Shown piece by piece: positions 12,801 to 22,385 of a stretch of 64,000 nt of DNA. The notes beneath the pieces are model-generated. The model saw nothing but the letters and a program-made list of their open reading frames with translations, ran no database searches and was not told the origin of the DNA. Origin of the DNA: Phoronis australis (Eukaryota; Phoronida; Phoronidae); assembly GCA_002633005.1 (NCBI GenBank), contig NMRA01000111.1, forward strand, positions 87,855 to 151,854, read 5' to 3'. Within the stretch, counting starts at the first letter, position 1, and every line of letters starts with the position of its first letter. The translations under genes were made by a program, and so were the position numbers.

Positions 12801-15800
12801 TTTTGTGAGATGAAACCAAACTCAAATCTGACAAGTTAATTCTCTCTACATAAAGCATTAAGGAATATCAAAGGACCTGTGTTTTAATATCAGACCAGTG
12901 CTGAAGATTTTCTATTTTGAGGCAAGACTAAGGCAAGAGAGGGAGTAAAGTGAAGCGTCTATAAGGCTACCCTTGTTGTATATTTCAAGTAAACAGTGTA
13001 CGTGTGCAAGACAGAAATGAATGAGACGGACATGAATTTCAAGCTTACATATCCTGGAGATATTTCTGAAAACTTTTCAAACTACGCCAATGGTAGTTTA
13101 ATCGAAAGAGGAAATGTCAGAAAAACGTCGTTAATATTCCTAGTATTGAACTCTATATATTTTACCATTTCACTTATTGGAAACGCATTAACACTGTGTG
13201 TGTTCACAAGGAAATCATCTCGTAAGAGATCCAGCAGTATGTATTTCATCAACCTGGCGTGTTTTGACACCATAGTTTTGTTTCTTCACTTTTTGAAAGT
13301 TTGCGTATTCCGTGTCCATCCAGAGACCATCAGCCATCCTGTTGTATGCATCATATGGCGGAGCTGCCTGCAGAATAGCCGCAAAATTTCCAACTGGACT
13401 CTAGTAGCTCTTACTACTGACCGCATGATTGCAGTACTATTCCCGTTTCGAGCCATCACCATGTGCACCGCAAAAAGAGCCGTCTGTGTCATCATTGCAA
13501 TTATATCTATCATGTCTGTTACTGCAGTAAAGAACGTTTGGTTAGTAAGCGTTGACAATGGGTTCTGCGCAGCCTATAATAAACTTTACATGGACATTGT
13601 TCGCCCGTTCACATTGATCGAACTGGGAATAGAAGGATTAATACCATCCAGTCTTATCCTAATACTTAATATCTCTATCCTGGTTGGTTTGGCTAAACAA
13701 AGAGCACAGATGTCCAGGCAAAATGAAGGATTCATGCAGAACAATTTCAGGCGAGATCGGCAGATTACTTGGATGCTGTTGTTTGTAACATTTGTCTTTC
13801 TAATTACTACAATCCCACACTTGCTCTTTCGAATCCTCAGAATACAAGGGGTGATTTGCCCTTTGCCGAATCATGGCCCTGGCAGTAAAGTGTGTAAGCG
13901 TGTTATGGACAGTCTTCAGAGCCTAAAGATGTGCAGTTACGCCGTTAACTTCATCCTCTACTGCATCCAAGGTTCCACGTTCAGAAAGGAGTTGAAGTTA
14001 GTATTCTGTTCAGCATGCACTCGAGAGACAACAAACACAGGAGCCAGGAGTGGCACTATAGGTGGCAGCATGCAGTCACTGTCTATTTATGAATTGTAAT
14101 GTCATCTTGAAAGTCCACGAATTTCAACTACGTTTATGTCACGCACAAGATGAATGGACTCATACAGAACTGCACTTGTCGTTGAAATAGAAATTCTGTG
14201 ACTGATACAGACATCCAAACAAACTTCCTTTATAGGTACAATGTACATTTGAATTGCACATGTGAACTCATCTCCCATATGAAAACATTGTGTTTGCCGC
14301 AAGCATGCCACCAACACGCACCAACCTTACAGCAAACATTCTGTTTGTAGCAATCAGCGGAATGTTTAGGATTAGTCATCCTTTCAGATTGAGCAGACTA
14401 AAGGTTTTCAAATTCACTTCAAATTTTTGACAGGTAAAAAAGCAACGTGTTGTTTCAAATATCTATGTGATGACCTAAGTCTTGCAAGTTCGCTGACCCA
14501 ATGCTGGTTCACCTTGATCAGAAAACCTAGCTAGAGTTCAACAAATCATCATAAACTTGCTGTAAATCTTTCCCAAGTTCTCTATATTTCGTCATAAAAC
14601 AATTGCCGAGCATTTCTACATAGTATTACGCACTGATTTTGCAATAAAACATTGTCTGTGAACCACTCAAAAGAAAAAAGCCGCTGTTCTCGGGTACTGT
14701 CCTGGTAATTTCTCCTTATTCGGCTTTTGATGAAAGCAGATCATCAGAAACATTGTTTGAACATATGTCATGGTTGGATGAAAAATTCCGACTCTCGTCT
14801 ATTCATTTCCGGCTTTAGTTTAATCTGCAACTTGGTCATTTGCCAGGTTGTGAAACAAAATTTGAGGTCACTTTGGACAACTTCAGGTGGCCAAAGCAAC
14901 AGATTTTGCATAACTTAAACATTCAGTGTTTAGCAAAGCTGTGGCACTTGATTTTAAATCAAATATCTTATAACTTGAGATGTGGCGTTGTTGTCAATTT
15001 ACATTGCGAGCTACAGTCACCAGTTGAGGCAGTTACTAATGTTTCCTTCTTTTGTATATTTTTTCAAAAGCAATGATTTAGTCTATCAAAGCAGCAAAAA
15101 TATATTTTAAATCTGAAACTAGAGGCGTGGGGTCCAGTGCTTTCCTGATATTATGTGACTCACTATAGGAAGAGTTAAATCTGGCCGAGCAGGTCCTCAG
15201 CACTTGCTGTAACATACAAAGATGCACGCGCGGCATTTCTTAATCAAATGGTAAAGCAGGTAAGTACGCCATAGCACCTTGCCACCATTCCTGGCTCGCG
15301 TTTCCCCGATTGACCTATCGCCAGGATTTTGAGTGACGGCTTAACTGACAATTTAGAAACTCATCATTCTTGACACACCTTCGTTTCCAAGCAACCATTT
15401 TACCCCACAAACAACACGTTGCCAGGTAAAACTTATTGTTTTTTAGTCGACATTATGCAAGGGGGCGGAGCTTACGATAGGTCAATTGTGACGACCACAT
15501 TCTCCATTTGGTGACTTGGGAACTTTGCCAGGTCGCATTTAACCAGTTGAGCGAAGTGTTAATCCCTGAAGTTTTATACATATTTCAAAATGAAGACGAC
15601 ATTTTCAGTACATGTAACCTTAAGCCTAGCTGTTTAAACCTAGAAAAGATTGAAAATGATATTTACAGGTGTAAATCAGACTTAAGACCATTGAAGTTTA
15701 TATGTAAAAATACGGCAAAGGTTAAGAGAGTGATTACATTAATTTGTCAGTCCTGCATTAATCCTTGTCATACACTAAGTCCTCAAGATAATCTAGGAGG

Positions 15801-18800
15801 CTGGAATACAATGGACCACAGACTGGGTTAACACCACAGCATGGCACTGTGAGTTACAGAAAGACATTAGCTTCATTACTAGTGACTGACTGTGAAGTAC
15901 TTTGTACAACAAAACATTCTGCGCTAACAACGGGACTGCAGTGTGATATCAGGGATATTGCTGTAGATAATAAGGACAATTTACATGAAAAATAAATGTT
16001 TTCCACCAAAAGGTTCGCTAAGTTGATAGTTTAAGAGTCAGTAGAAACACCGCTGTTTTGTGACATTTTATCATGTTTAGCTGTGGTCTGAAACTTCTTT
16101 GGTCTACTCGAAAATTTGCTATGATAGTCGAAAATGTTAGCCAATGAATCACATCAAAGATCGATTCTGAATTATCCCATGTTAACGCGATATGCTTGCA
16201 AGTCATGAGGAGGGCTGTTCTCGGTTAGTGTTCTTTTTAACTTGATTTGGCAATAACCAAATAACTGTCGGATTCATGCAAGTTGCTTTATATTTCATGG
16301 GCGGTGCACCATAGTGGGCTGATGGCAATAGCCCCCACTTATTTCAGTGTTGTGCCACCCATGTAGTTGCCAAGCAACTGCCGAGAAGTGTAAAAACTCA
16401 GCTCACATGCATTGGACATTCCAGGTCGCAATTTGCGACTTGATATGAGCTAGCAAAAATCTCAGCTCGCATTTCCAAATTTCAGGTCGGAAATGCAACC
16501 TGCAGCTTGCTATGTCAAGCCCTGCCTTATATTTCCCTCTGGGTTTCAATAAGCTTTGCTATTTCCCAACAGACAAATGCTGAATATTATGGAATTATGA
16601 CTTACGATTTTACAATGCATGTACTACTTGTATCAAGTTCACGCAAGCATTGTTACTGTTTTAAAAAGAAAAACGAAGTTTTGTGGAAAAAATGCAGTGA
16701 AAATGGTTTTACGTTGTAAGAGAAATGTTGGTCATCTGTAAAGGACTTTGAAAACTGTACCACTTAAACTTGCCACAGATACGTACATTAGCAAGGCTAA
16801 TGATGTTACGGACTTAAAATACTCGGCATTTTTTCACTCAGGGTGCACACTTTGGTTTCAGAAATGGCATTTCAGTTTTAATTTCAGCTTTCAGACTTAT
16901 TTTATTGGATTCAACATGACATATGGAATATCAGGTTAAATTTTTGTGAAGTAACCTCATTTAGTTTTTAAGATTTGGCCTGTTGAAATGACAAAAATAA
17001 GAAATTCGGGATACGGAGAATACATCATTGGTATCATTACATCCATGTTGGAAAAGACTTAAATCTGGCTTATTAACAAGAAAGTTTATTACTCTGGTAG
17101 CTCATGTACTTGATCACTGAACATCAATATTAAACAAGAGCAACGCAGAGCGTTGAAATGCGCCCACAATTGCACCGTATACGGTATCCTTCTAGGGTTG
17201 TTTATTGGTACCATAAAGTGGCCAGTAGAGGGCATATATGTAGTATGTTGTACTTTGCCACTAGGAGGCGCCACAGTAATCAAAGTCACGGGAAATTCAG
17301 CGTCAACCGTCCTCTTCATAGTAAGAACATACATGCCAATTTTCACAATCATACTTAGAGCGGTTTGGTTGATAGAGGGGTGGACGCCAAAAAACAGACT
17401 CAAAAACAGTAAAAATGGCCACTGGGTGTCGCAAACTAGGTCGAATCCATCCGAAAACGGGAGGATAGCGTCATCGCACTAATAGGTGCCTACATACCAA
17501 ATTTCATGAAAATCCGTTAAGGACTTGTGAAGATACAGAGGTAAACGTAAAAAAATAAAATTGCCACTAGGGGGCACACTGGTAGGCGGATCCGTCCAAA
17601 AGTCGTCATCGTCTGTTGTTAACATAATATAAATACACTTATTAAATTTCGTAAAGATCCTGCGAACGGTTTAGGAGATACAGCCATAGGCGCAAAAAAA
17701 AAAAAACTGCCACTAGGAGGCGCCACAGTAGTCCAAATCGTCTGAAAATCATTGTCAGCTGTCTTCTTTATAGTAAGCACATACACGCCAATTTTCACAA
17801 TCATCCTTTGAGCGGTTTGGTTGATAGAGGGGTGGACGCAAAAATACAGACTCGAAAACAGTAAAAATGGCCACTAGGTGGCGCAAACTATGTCGAATCC
17901 ATCTGAAAACAGGAGGATAGCGTCATCTCACTAATAGGTGCCTACATACCAAATTTCATGAAAATCCGTTCAGGACTTTTGAAGATACAAAGGTAAGCGT
18001 AAAAAACTAAAATTGCCACTAGGGGACACACCGGTAGTCGGATTCGTCCGAAAGTTCGCACATGCCGTCCCATTCATGAATGGAACATATGTGCCAAATT
18101 TCATGAATGTATGTCAAAGGGTTTTGGAAATAGAGCAGCGGACGCCGGACGGACGCCGCCCGGACGGACGGAGATGACGGCATAATGCGTCCACATATAA
18201 ATATGTGGGCGCATGAAAACTAGGTTCACACCTGTGTATGCTTCACAAGGTGTGGGTATACAAATAAAACATAGCAATTGTACTTAATCCTTAGACATAC
18301 TTAGCACTTAACTATCATCAGAGTCACATCACTGTCAAAAGGAATGCCTAATTCCATAAACTACCATCAAAGAAGTACAGGAAAACACTTTTCATTATCA
18401 GTAAACATTGTTTGCACAAATAAATCTCACATAACACAGAGGTCAGTGAGTGGCTACGGAGAATACAAAATGCGAAGGTAACTATTTGTGGGAAGAAAAA
18501 TACTGGAGCAATGCAATAGAATTTGTTTACTTGTCAATACTACTACTTCTGAATTACAAAAAACAGTTGTGTTTAGAAAAAGGGAGATAATACCGTCTTA
18601 ATTTTCTTCACACTTGTGCAAATACAAAAATATAACATAACGGAAATTAAAATTTTATCCTAGGACATAATCAGCTCTTAACTATCATCAGAGTCACATC
18701 ACCATAAATGGGATGCCTATTTCCATCAACTACCCTCTAAAAAATACAGAATGTACTTTTCATCATCAGGAAACACTGAATGCATAGATCTCACATAATA

Positions 18801-21555
18801 CAGAGGTCATGGAGGGGGCTACGGAGAATATGAAATATGCAGATACCTGTTTATGAACACTTGAGCAATGCAATAGAATTCATTTACTTGTTAATACCAA
18901 CACTTCTGAATGACCAAAGAACATTCATGTTTTATTAATAACAAGTTTAAACTGAAAAAGTAATTTTAGCTAAACTTGCCTCAAGTCCCACCCATAATTT
19001 TTTTAATTGTTCTTGTCTTGGAGAGTTTATTTGTTTCTATTTCCTCAGTACATGCACCTAGATACAAGTTTTTTCAAACCATGTACTAACAATTCAAAGT
19101 TAGGGGCTACGGAGAATACAGGCTGCTACGGAGAATACGAAAGACATTTTTGCTTATGATCAATTCAAATCCAGGGCTTGGTCTAATACTTTTTGTGGGC
19201 CAAAAATAGCTTCAAGATTCCCAATGTGCAGTATCAAATATCTTTTATTTATGGAAGAATTTAATGGAATTCAGACAAGGCTACGGAGAATACACAGTTT
19301 TTCTTAGGTGACTGTGATATTATTTGGTTGAGGAATCCAATCACTAGGACATCTGGTACAAATATATGGTTTCTAAATCAAATTCTATATACCATCAACC
19401 ATTAAAGAACACAGTTCAAAACACTAGTAATGCTTTTTTTCAGGCATGGCTGTAGGAGAAGGAGTATATGCAAATTTACGTGTTTTGCATAACATTGACA
19501 TTATTTTGCAAGTGTGCCTGAAAATTACTTTTGACTTTTCAGATCCCTGGAATTTCCTGAAGAAAAACAAGAAATACATGTTAGGATCATGAAAAAACAT
19601 TAAATTTCCATTAAATGTATGATTTAATTAAATGCCATATGTATTAAAAACATGCAAATGTTTCGGTGAAACAAAATAACGATGGATTTCTGGCTATTTT
19701 CAGCTATATCAAGGATTACTCTGGCCATGATTAACATTTTTTCAGACTTTAAAATGCGTAAATGTCATAAGTAGCGGTGCTTAAACAAGATCATCATACA
19801 AATATCTGTCAAAGGTGAAGGAATTCTGTCAATATGATTGCATAACATAAAAAAATCTAAATTTGCACCCGGACTCCTGAGTGAAAAAATGGGTAATTTG
19901 TTTACAATATGACGACATTGAATTACACATATGATTTTGGTATTGTTCGATTCCTTGCAACGTTATCTTTCTAAAAATACAACGAATTTTTTCCTACCCC
20001 GCTCCCTTAGTATTTTATCATGAAATTTCTGCTCGCACTATTTCCCAGTACTCGGTAGTAACACCGCCATGTTGGAATGAAAGGAGTCACCTGGCGGTCA
20101 AAAACTGAACTAATCTACCGACTTCTGCAGATTGTCGCTTTTCATAGGTTCAAATTGACCGAGACCCGTCTATCCGCCCTGCCTGAGTTACGGTCCCAAG
20201 GGTTCGAATTCGGTGCTATGGTGACCCTGGTACGCATCTGCTAGCAAGAATCCACGAAAACTGAAGCGGGGCTTGTTTTTGAGGTTCAACTTGGTGAAAA
20301 GGGTTTCAATTCAAACAATTTTCGTGGAAAAATGGTCAAATGGTCACAATTACAAAAATTGGAAAAGGTGAAATGCCGCCGCTACTTGTTTCTCCATATT
20401 ATGTCGGGAAAACTTTAGCGGGAATCTCGCGCTGGCAAACACCATTCAGAATCGATGATGCTGTTTCATTCATTATAGCAACAGGTGTCGCTGTAATCTT
20501 GAGTTGAGCTAACATGGCGGTGTCAATCGGGAAATAGTGCGAACCAAAATTCGACGATAAAATACGGAGGAAATGCGGTAGGGGATACATTTATGTATTT
20601 TTGGAAAGATAATGCTGAAAGGAATCGAACGATACCAAAATCATATGTGTAAGTCAATGTCGTCATATTGTAAATAATTACCAAAAAATGCCGTAATGTG
20701 TTAATAATGTCGTGAACGTGTATTCTCTCGTTGTGTGGCGTCATGTGGTGTTGTCTTTGTTCGTCTCTGTGTGTGTGGTGTTGACATAGTGAGCCAGTGA
20801 TAGGTCACGTGACTCTGGGCACGAGGGGGAATCGGGGAGTCTATGAAAGGGTGTGGACCTAGATAGACGTTCTGGAGAGTGTAACTAGAAGCGCTCTTAC
20901 AAGTGTGACACTGATGGCAAGCCCGGACAAGAAGTTGGGTAAGTTGGCTGTCTCTGAGGAATTATAGGCCGCGTTACTATAATAATAACCCCATGTTCCT
21001 ATGTGTATGGTTCATTTGATTTTATTTGCTGTATTTTGAAATGAGTAACTTTTTGTGGGGATGTACTATCGCCCCTGTATGCCTGTGGCATCCAGGGCGA
21101 TGTAATTGCCTAGTCTTCATACAACTAGCTGGCTGGCTAGGCAATTCCAAATCACTTTAACCTCGACTTCTTCACTTCTACATCGATCAGTAAAAATGTC
21201 CCATTAAATAATGGTTTTTAGTCAGCAGCAGCGGCTAATTTTTTTCTTTTTTCTTTTTTCTCAGCTGTCCGTTTTCCTGTTACTCGCCAAATCGAGCTAG
21301 CCAGTGAATTAGAAAATTCTGGAACTGTAGAGAACAGTTGAACTGGTCGGCGAGACATCAAATGGAACCCACGTGCCAGACAAATGGCAAAAGGCGAGAG
21401 AAGTTAAAGTAAACTCACATTTTCATTGTTCCCTTTGGACCTAGGTTTGTTCTGAGTACATCTTGAAGTCCTCTTGCAGCACTAATGTTCATTTGGAGGG
21501 CTTGTGCCGCCCTAGCAACTTCTGCTTTTGGGTTCAATGCTTTCACAGCGGCCAT
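876..21555 (-). CDS. CCT6: T-complex protein 1 subunit zeta (CCT6), C-terminus outside window
   Basis: Subunit of the cytosolic TRiC/CCT double-ring chaperonin, which folds actin, tubulin and other clients using ATP. Exons, 5' to 3' on the minus strand: 21419-21555, 5814-5877, 4909-5103, 4140-4253, 3576-3679, 2828-2938, 2249-2408, 1425-1507, about 876-966. All junctions are GT-AG and phases agree; the last donor may be at 878 or 875. Exon 1 reads [20 protein letters not shown], as in animal CCT6. Family motifs follow in order: [21 protein letters not shown], the nucleotide-binding [61 protein letters not shown] and [10 protein letters not shown]. About 353 of roughly 531 residues are present; the rest lies beyond position 1. 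Intron 1 is 15.5 kb and hosts a receptor gene on the other strand. The promoter is shared head-to-head with POR. Confidence 0.96.
3087..3580 (-). repeat. ~118-bp minisatellite seeded by CCT6 exon 5 donor
   Basis: The plus-strand phrase CTACATGACCTACTTT (donor AAAGTAGGTCATGTA on the minus strand) recurs at about 3092, 3210, 3326, 3440 and 3566. The last of these is the true donor of exon 5 (3576). Shared secondary phrases: ATATGACTTAAC, CACAAGTCCCACCCA, GCAACATGGCCTA. Confidence 0.75.
3970..4094. repeat. 25-bp minisatellite
   Basis: Five near-identical units of CACACAGTACCAGTAACTGC plus TAGTC, in the CCT6 intron after exon 4. It does not reach the exon edge. Confidence 0.85.
5495..5641. mobile_element. 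degenerate end of the GGGCGGTTAACC family
   Basis: Carries GGTGGGCGATAACTC, GTGCTTAAAGG and ATAACCCGAACATGGG-like phrases that match the subterminal repeats of the 6529-8338 element. Both ends are worn. It lies between CCT6 exons 2 and 3. Confidence 0.4.
6529..8338. mobile_element. 1.8-kb DNA transposon with TIR CCGTAAACGTTCGGGTTAAC
   Basis: A 24-bp perfect inverted repeat: the left copy starts at 6531 and the right copy ends at 8336, each flanked outward by TA (6529-6530, 8337-8338), a possible TA target duplication. Inside each end are three to five subterminal repeats of GGGCGGTTAACC / GGGCGCTTAACC, probably transposase-binding sites. The interior (6800-8150) has no recognisable transposase. 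The open frame at 7702-7971 matches nothing I know. The superfamily is not assigned. Confidence 0.75.
8621..10810. mobile_element. 2.19-kb hAT-like transposon with TIR CAGGGCTCGAC
   Basis: The left end CAGGGCTCGAC (8621) and right end GTCGAGCCCTG (to 10810) form an 11-bp perfect inverted repeat. CATAA is duplicated at 8616-8620 and 10811-10815. Subterminal repeats CCAGGTCGCA and AGCTCGCATT occur at both ends. The CAGGG start is typical of hAT-type elements, though the 5-bp duplication is shorter than the usual 8 bp. No intact transposase is seen. It interrupts the receptor pseudogene. Confidence 0.75.
9325..9483. mobile_element. degenerate end of the GGGCGGTTAACC family, nested
   Basis: GATGGGCGCTAGCTTG, GTGGGCGCTTAATTG and GTTAACC...TTTGCGGTAA phrases match the terminal region of the 6529-8338 element. 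It lies inside the 8621-10810 transposon and so inserted later. Confidence 0.45.
11774..11980 (+). mobile_element. Penelope-like retroelement remnant (GIY-YIG C-terminus)
   Basis: An open stretch of 68 codons ending in TAG reads [20 protein letters not shown], then [20 protein letters not shown], then PNYDAIL. The pattern W-x-R-K-x-K-E-S-I-Y-I, then N-R-D-x-G-x-x-L-P, is that of the C-terminal end of GIY-YIG endonuclease domains in Penelope-like elements. Only the 3' end is present, as expected for 5'-truncated retroelements. It lies upstream of the GPCR in CCT6 intron 1. Confidence 0.55.
13017..14099 (+). CDS. intronless rhodopsin-family GPCR, neuropeptide-receptor-like
   Basis: A single-exon class A receptor of 360 residues. 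An in-frame TAA at 12990-12992 precedes the first ATG at 13017. The short N-terminus has N-glycosylation sequons (NET, NFS, NGS). Seven hydrophobic segments follow. Helix 1 has GNALTL (N1.50). Helix 2 has [10 protein letters not shown] (D2.50). Helix 3 ends [11 protein letters not shown], a DRY variant. Extracellular loop 2 has a cysteine in GFCAAYN that can pair with the one before helix 3. Helix 6 has TIPHLL where CWxP is usual. Helix 7 ends [16 protein letters not shown], the NxxxY-plus-helix-8 style seen in FMRFamide-type and related peptide receptors. The ligand cannot be read. It lies antisense within CCT6 intron 1. A truncated paralogue sits 4.5 kb upstream. Intronlessness suggests an old retrocopy or membership of an intronless receptor clan. 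Confidence 0.9.
   Translation: MNETDMNFKLTYPGDISENFSNYANGSLIERGNVRKTSLIFLVLNSIYFTISLIGNALTLCVFTRKSSRKRSSSMYFINLACFDTIVLFLHFLKVCVFRVHPETISHPVVCIIWRSCLQNSRKISNWTLVALTTDRMIAVLFPFRAITMCTAKRAVCVIIAIISIMSVTAVKNVWLVSVDNGFCAAYNKLYMDIVRPFTLIELGIEGLIPSSLILILNISILVGLAKQRAQMSRQNEGFMQNNFRRDRQITWMLLFVTFVFLITTIPHLLFRILRIQGVICPLPNHGPGSKVCKRVMDSLQSLKMCSYAVNFILYCIQGSTFRKELKLVFCSACTRETTNTGARSGTIGGSMQSLSIYEL
14643..14648 (+). terminator. AATAAA signal after the GPCR
   Basis: A canonical AATAAA 544 bases after the GPCR stop is the first plausible poly(A) signal on the plus strand. The 3' UTR between 14100 and 14642 shows no other feature. Confidence 0.4.
15309..15486. mobile_element. 178-bp MITE, TIR ATTGACCTATCG
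   Basis: Begins ATTGACCTATCGCC and ends CGATAGGTCAAT. Its first 110 bases match the reverse complement of 54395-54507, and its end (GGGCGGAGCTTACGATAGG) matches the reverse complement of 51951-51976. It is therefore an internally deleted relative of the 51951-54507 element. Confidence 0.7.
15515..16523. mobile_element. older, decayed copy of the CAGGGCTCGAC transposon
   Basis: 15931-16523 aligns almost throughout with 10260-10810, including the end TGTCAAGCCCTG. Many CpG sites of the younger copy read TpG or CpA here. An 84-bp stretch starting near 16300 is extra. The left end is not found. The open frame 15508-15831 begins in the shared CCAGGTCGCATTT motif and may include a transposase scrap, which I do not recognise. 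Confidence 0.65.
17137..18214. mobile_element. dispersed repeat family A, copy 1 (CTCF-core-like modules)
   Basis: Bounded by ATGCGCCCACA (17158-17168, after the hairpin CAACGCAGAGCGTTG) and its inverse TGTGGGCGCAT (18204-18214). The interior is two ~450-bp repeats built of ~150-bp modules, each with CCACTAGG(G/A/T)GGC(G/A)C. Core positions: 17222, 17258, 17419, 17564, 17710, 17871, 18016. It ends in a GACGGACGCCGGACGG tract and ATAATGCGTCCACAT. No coding capacity is recognised. It lies in CCT6 intron 1. Confidence 0.7.
18288..18940. repeat. diverged ~367-bp tandem duplication
   Basis: 18288-18560 and 18655-18940 share AACTATCATCAGAGTCACAT, CAC(A)TAA(C/T)ACAGAGGTCA, GGCTACGGAGAATA, GAGCAATGCAATAGAATT and ACTTCTGAAT in the same order. 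It belongs to the TACGGAGAATAC-bearing part of CCT6 intron 1. Confidence 0.65.
19892..20690. mobile_element. foldback element with ~190-bp arms
   Basis: The left arm (19892-20085) and right arm (about 20495-20690) are inverted copies. Shared phrases include TTACAATATGACGACATTGA, ACACATATGATTTTGGTAT, GTTCGATTCCTT, CGCACTATTTCCC and ACACCGCCATGTT. The spacer is about 410 bp. It lies in CCT6 intron 1, 900 bp from exon 1. No coding capacity is seen. Confidence 0.7.
20914..20938 (+). other. unexplained candidate first exon
   Basis: ATG-GCA-AGC-CCG-GAC-AAG-AAG-TTG-G|GTAAGTTGG reads MASPDKKL followed by an excellent donor. It is preceded by repeat-free leader-like sequence. It sits on the plus strand within CCT6 intron 1, 480 bp from CCT6 exon 1. 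Joining it to the POR acceptor at 24355 hits a stop within six codons, so it is not a POR coding start. It could be an untranslated alternative POR leader or a chance match. Confidence 0.2.
21419..21555 (-). CDS. CCT6: CCT6 exon 1 (start codon exon)
   Basis: The ATG is at 21553-21555 on the minus strand, followed by 45 codons plus two bases. The donor reads AAAAT|GTGAGT and joins in phase to exon 2 at 5877 (G-TTG-GTG), rebuilding the M-L-V of the conserved KGTMKMLVSG. It sits alone, 15.5 kb from the rest of the gene, and is easy to miss. It fixes the position of the promoter. Confidence 0.93.
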
Positions 21556-21579
21556 TATTGAAGATAAGGTATCGTTTTT

Positions 21580-21589
21580 TCTCGCGAGA
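21580..21589. promoter_or_regulatory. TCTCGCGAGA element
   Basis: Perfect 10-bp palindrome 25 bp upstream of the CCT6 ATG. In vertebrates this motif drives housekeeping and bidirectional promoters and is bound by BANP. Its place here agrees with a CCT6 core promoter. Confidence 0.6.
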
Positions 21590-21789
21590 CTTTCTATTTT
21601 AGTCTCAAAACAAAAATTTAAATTTAAATATCATTAGAAAATATTTTAATTGTTATCTATTTAAGTTTAAAAAAACAAAATTGTGTTAAAATTATGCTTG
21701 GATAAATTGCAACTATATTCAAATTAAGAGTGATGTTGAACACAAATGATCATGGTACAAGACTATGACCTATTTTGTGCCCGTGAACG

Positions 21790-21797
21790 TGACGTCA
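21790..21797. promoter_or_regulatory. CRE-like TGACGTCA
   Basis: Perfect full-length CREB/ATF palindrome, 235 bp upstream of the CCT6 start codon inside the shared spacer. Function is inferred from the motif only. Confidence 0.4.
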
Positions 21798-22325
21798 ACT
21801 ACATCTGCTAGGCGGAGGATTTTGGGATCCAATCTCCATCAATTTCTTTGCCGATTTAAAAAAAAGTAAGACGAGATCGCCCAACTTTGTGTAACGCAAT
21901 AGTAATGCATTTTATTTCTCTGGGAAAACTACCCTAGCAAGGCTGCTTGACTCTTGTCGATATTAACCGTTGTAAGTGTCCGTGCCACTGCCAATGCAAT
22001 CCCCCGGTTAGACCTACCTGACAAGGTTACGTGAGATTTTTCTCGATGTGTATTACAAGTGAGTCATTAATTATTAGTTTGTCGGATTGGCAGTGCGTCA
22101 TCGCTTACATTTGGAAACTTGACCTCACCACGCTCATTTCCACGTGTAACATTGTTATCTGTCCTGTGATCGTGACCGAAAGGGGTTATGTAACCGTGTG
22201 AGTTGAAGAAGTCTAAAAAGGGAAAAAGCCAAGGCAAGACTAGCTACACTATGTCAGCTGATGAGTACTAATTCTTAACTAATTGGCCAATTTTCTGTTT
22301 TTGACATTTAATGTTCTGTAAGTTC

Positions 22326-22385
22326 TAGCAGTATCGGATATGAGTGTGACTTGATTTTCAAAGGACTTCGATTGGTAAAAGAATG
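22326..22385 (+). other. POR: candidate POR leader exon ending ATG|GTGAGT
   Basis: The donor ATG|GTGAGT at 22383-22388 would join the exon starting at 24355 (GAAGACATGACAAG). The junction reads ATG-GAA-GAC-ATG, in frame with POR, so translation would start at 22383 and give MEDMTSEAEA. An in-frame TGA lies upstream in TGTGACTTGATT. The exon's 5' limit is not visible and the start shown is nominal. If the leader lies elsewhere, translation starts at 24361. Confidence 0.35.

Larger units (their letters stand above)
21556..22382. promoter_or_regulatory. bidirectional promoter spacer, CCT6 / POR
   Basis: An 827-bp spacer between the CCT6 start codon (minus) and the proposed POR leader exon (plus). 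It is free of the repeats that crowd the flanking introns. It contains TCTCGCGAGA and TGACGTCA. Head-to-head arrangement of housekeeping genes is common in compact animal promoters. The transcription starts themselves are not visible. Confidence 0.5.

Noticed and set aside
17137-18214. Helitron end, from the CAACGCAGAGCGTTG hairpin
   Set aside because: No CTRR terminus after the hairpin and no TC start; inverted ATGCGCCCACA ends fit poorly with a Helitron.
20150-20260. GGGTTCGAATTC, resembling a tRNA B box
   Set aside because: No A box, cloverleaf or SINE tail around it; it lies in the loop of the foldback element.
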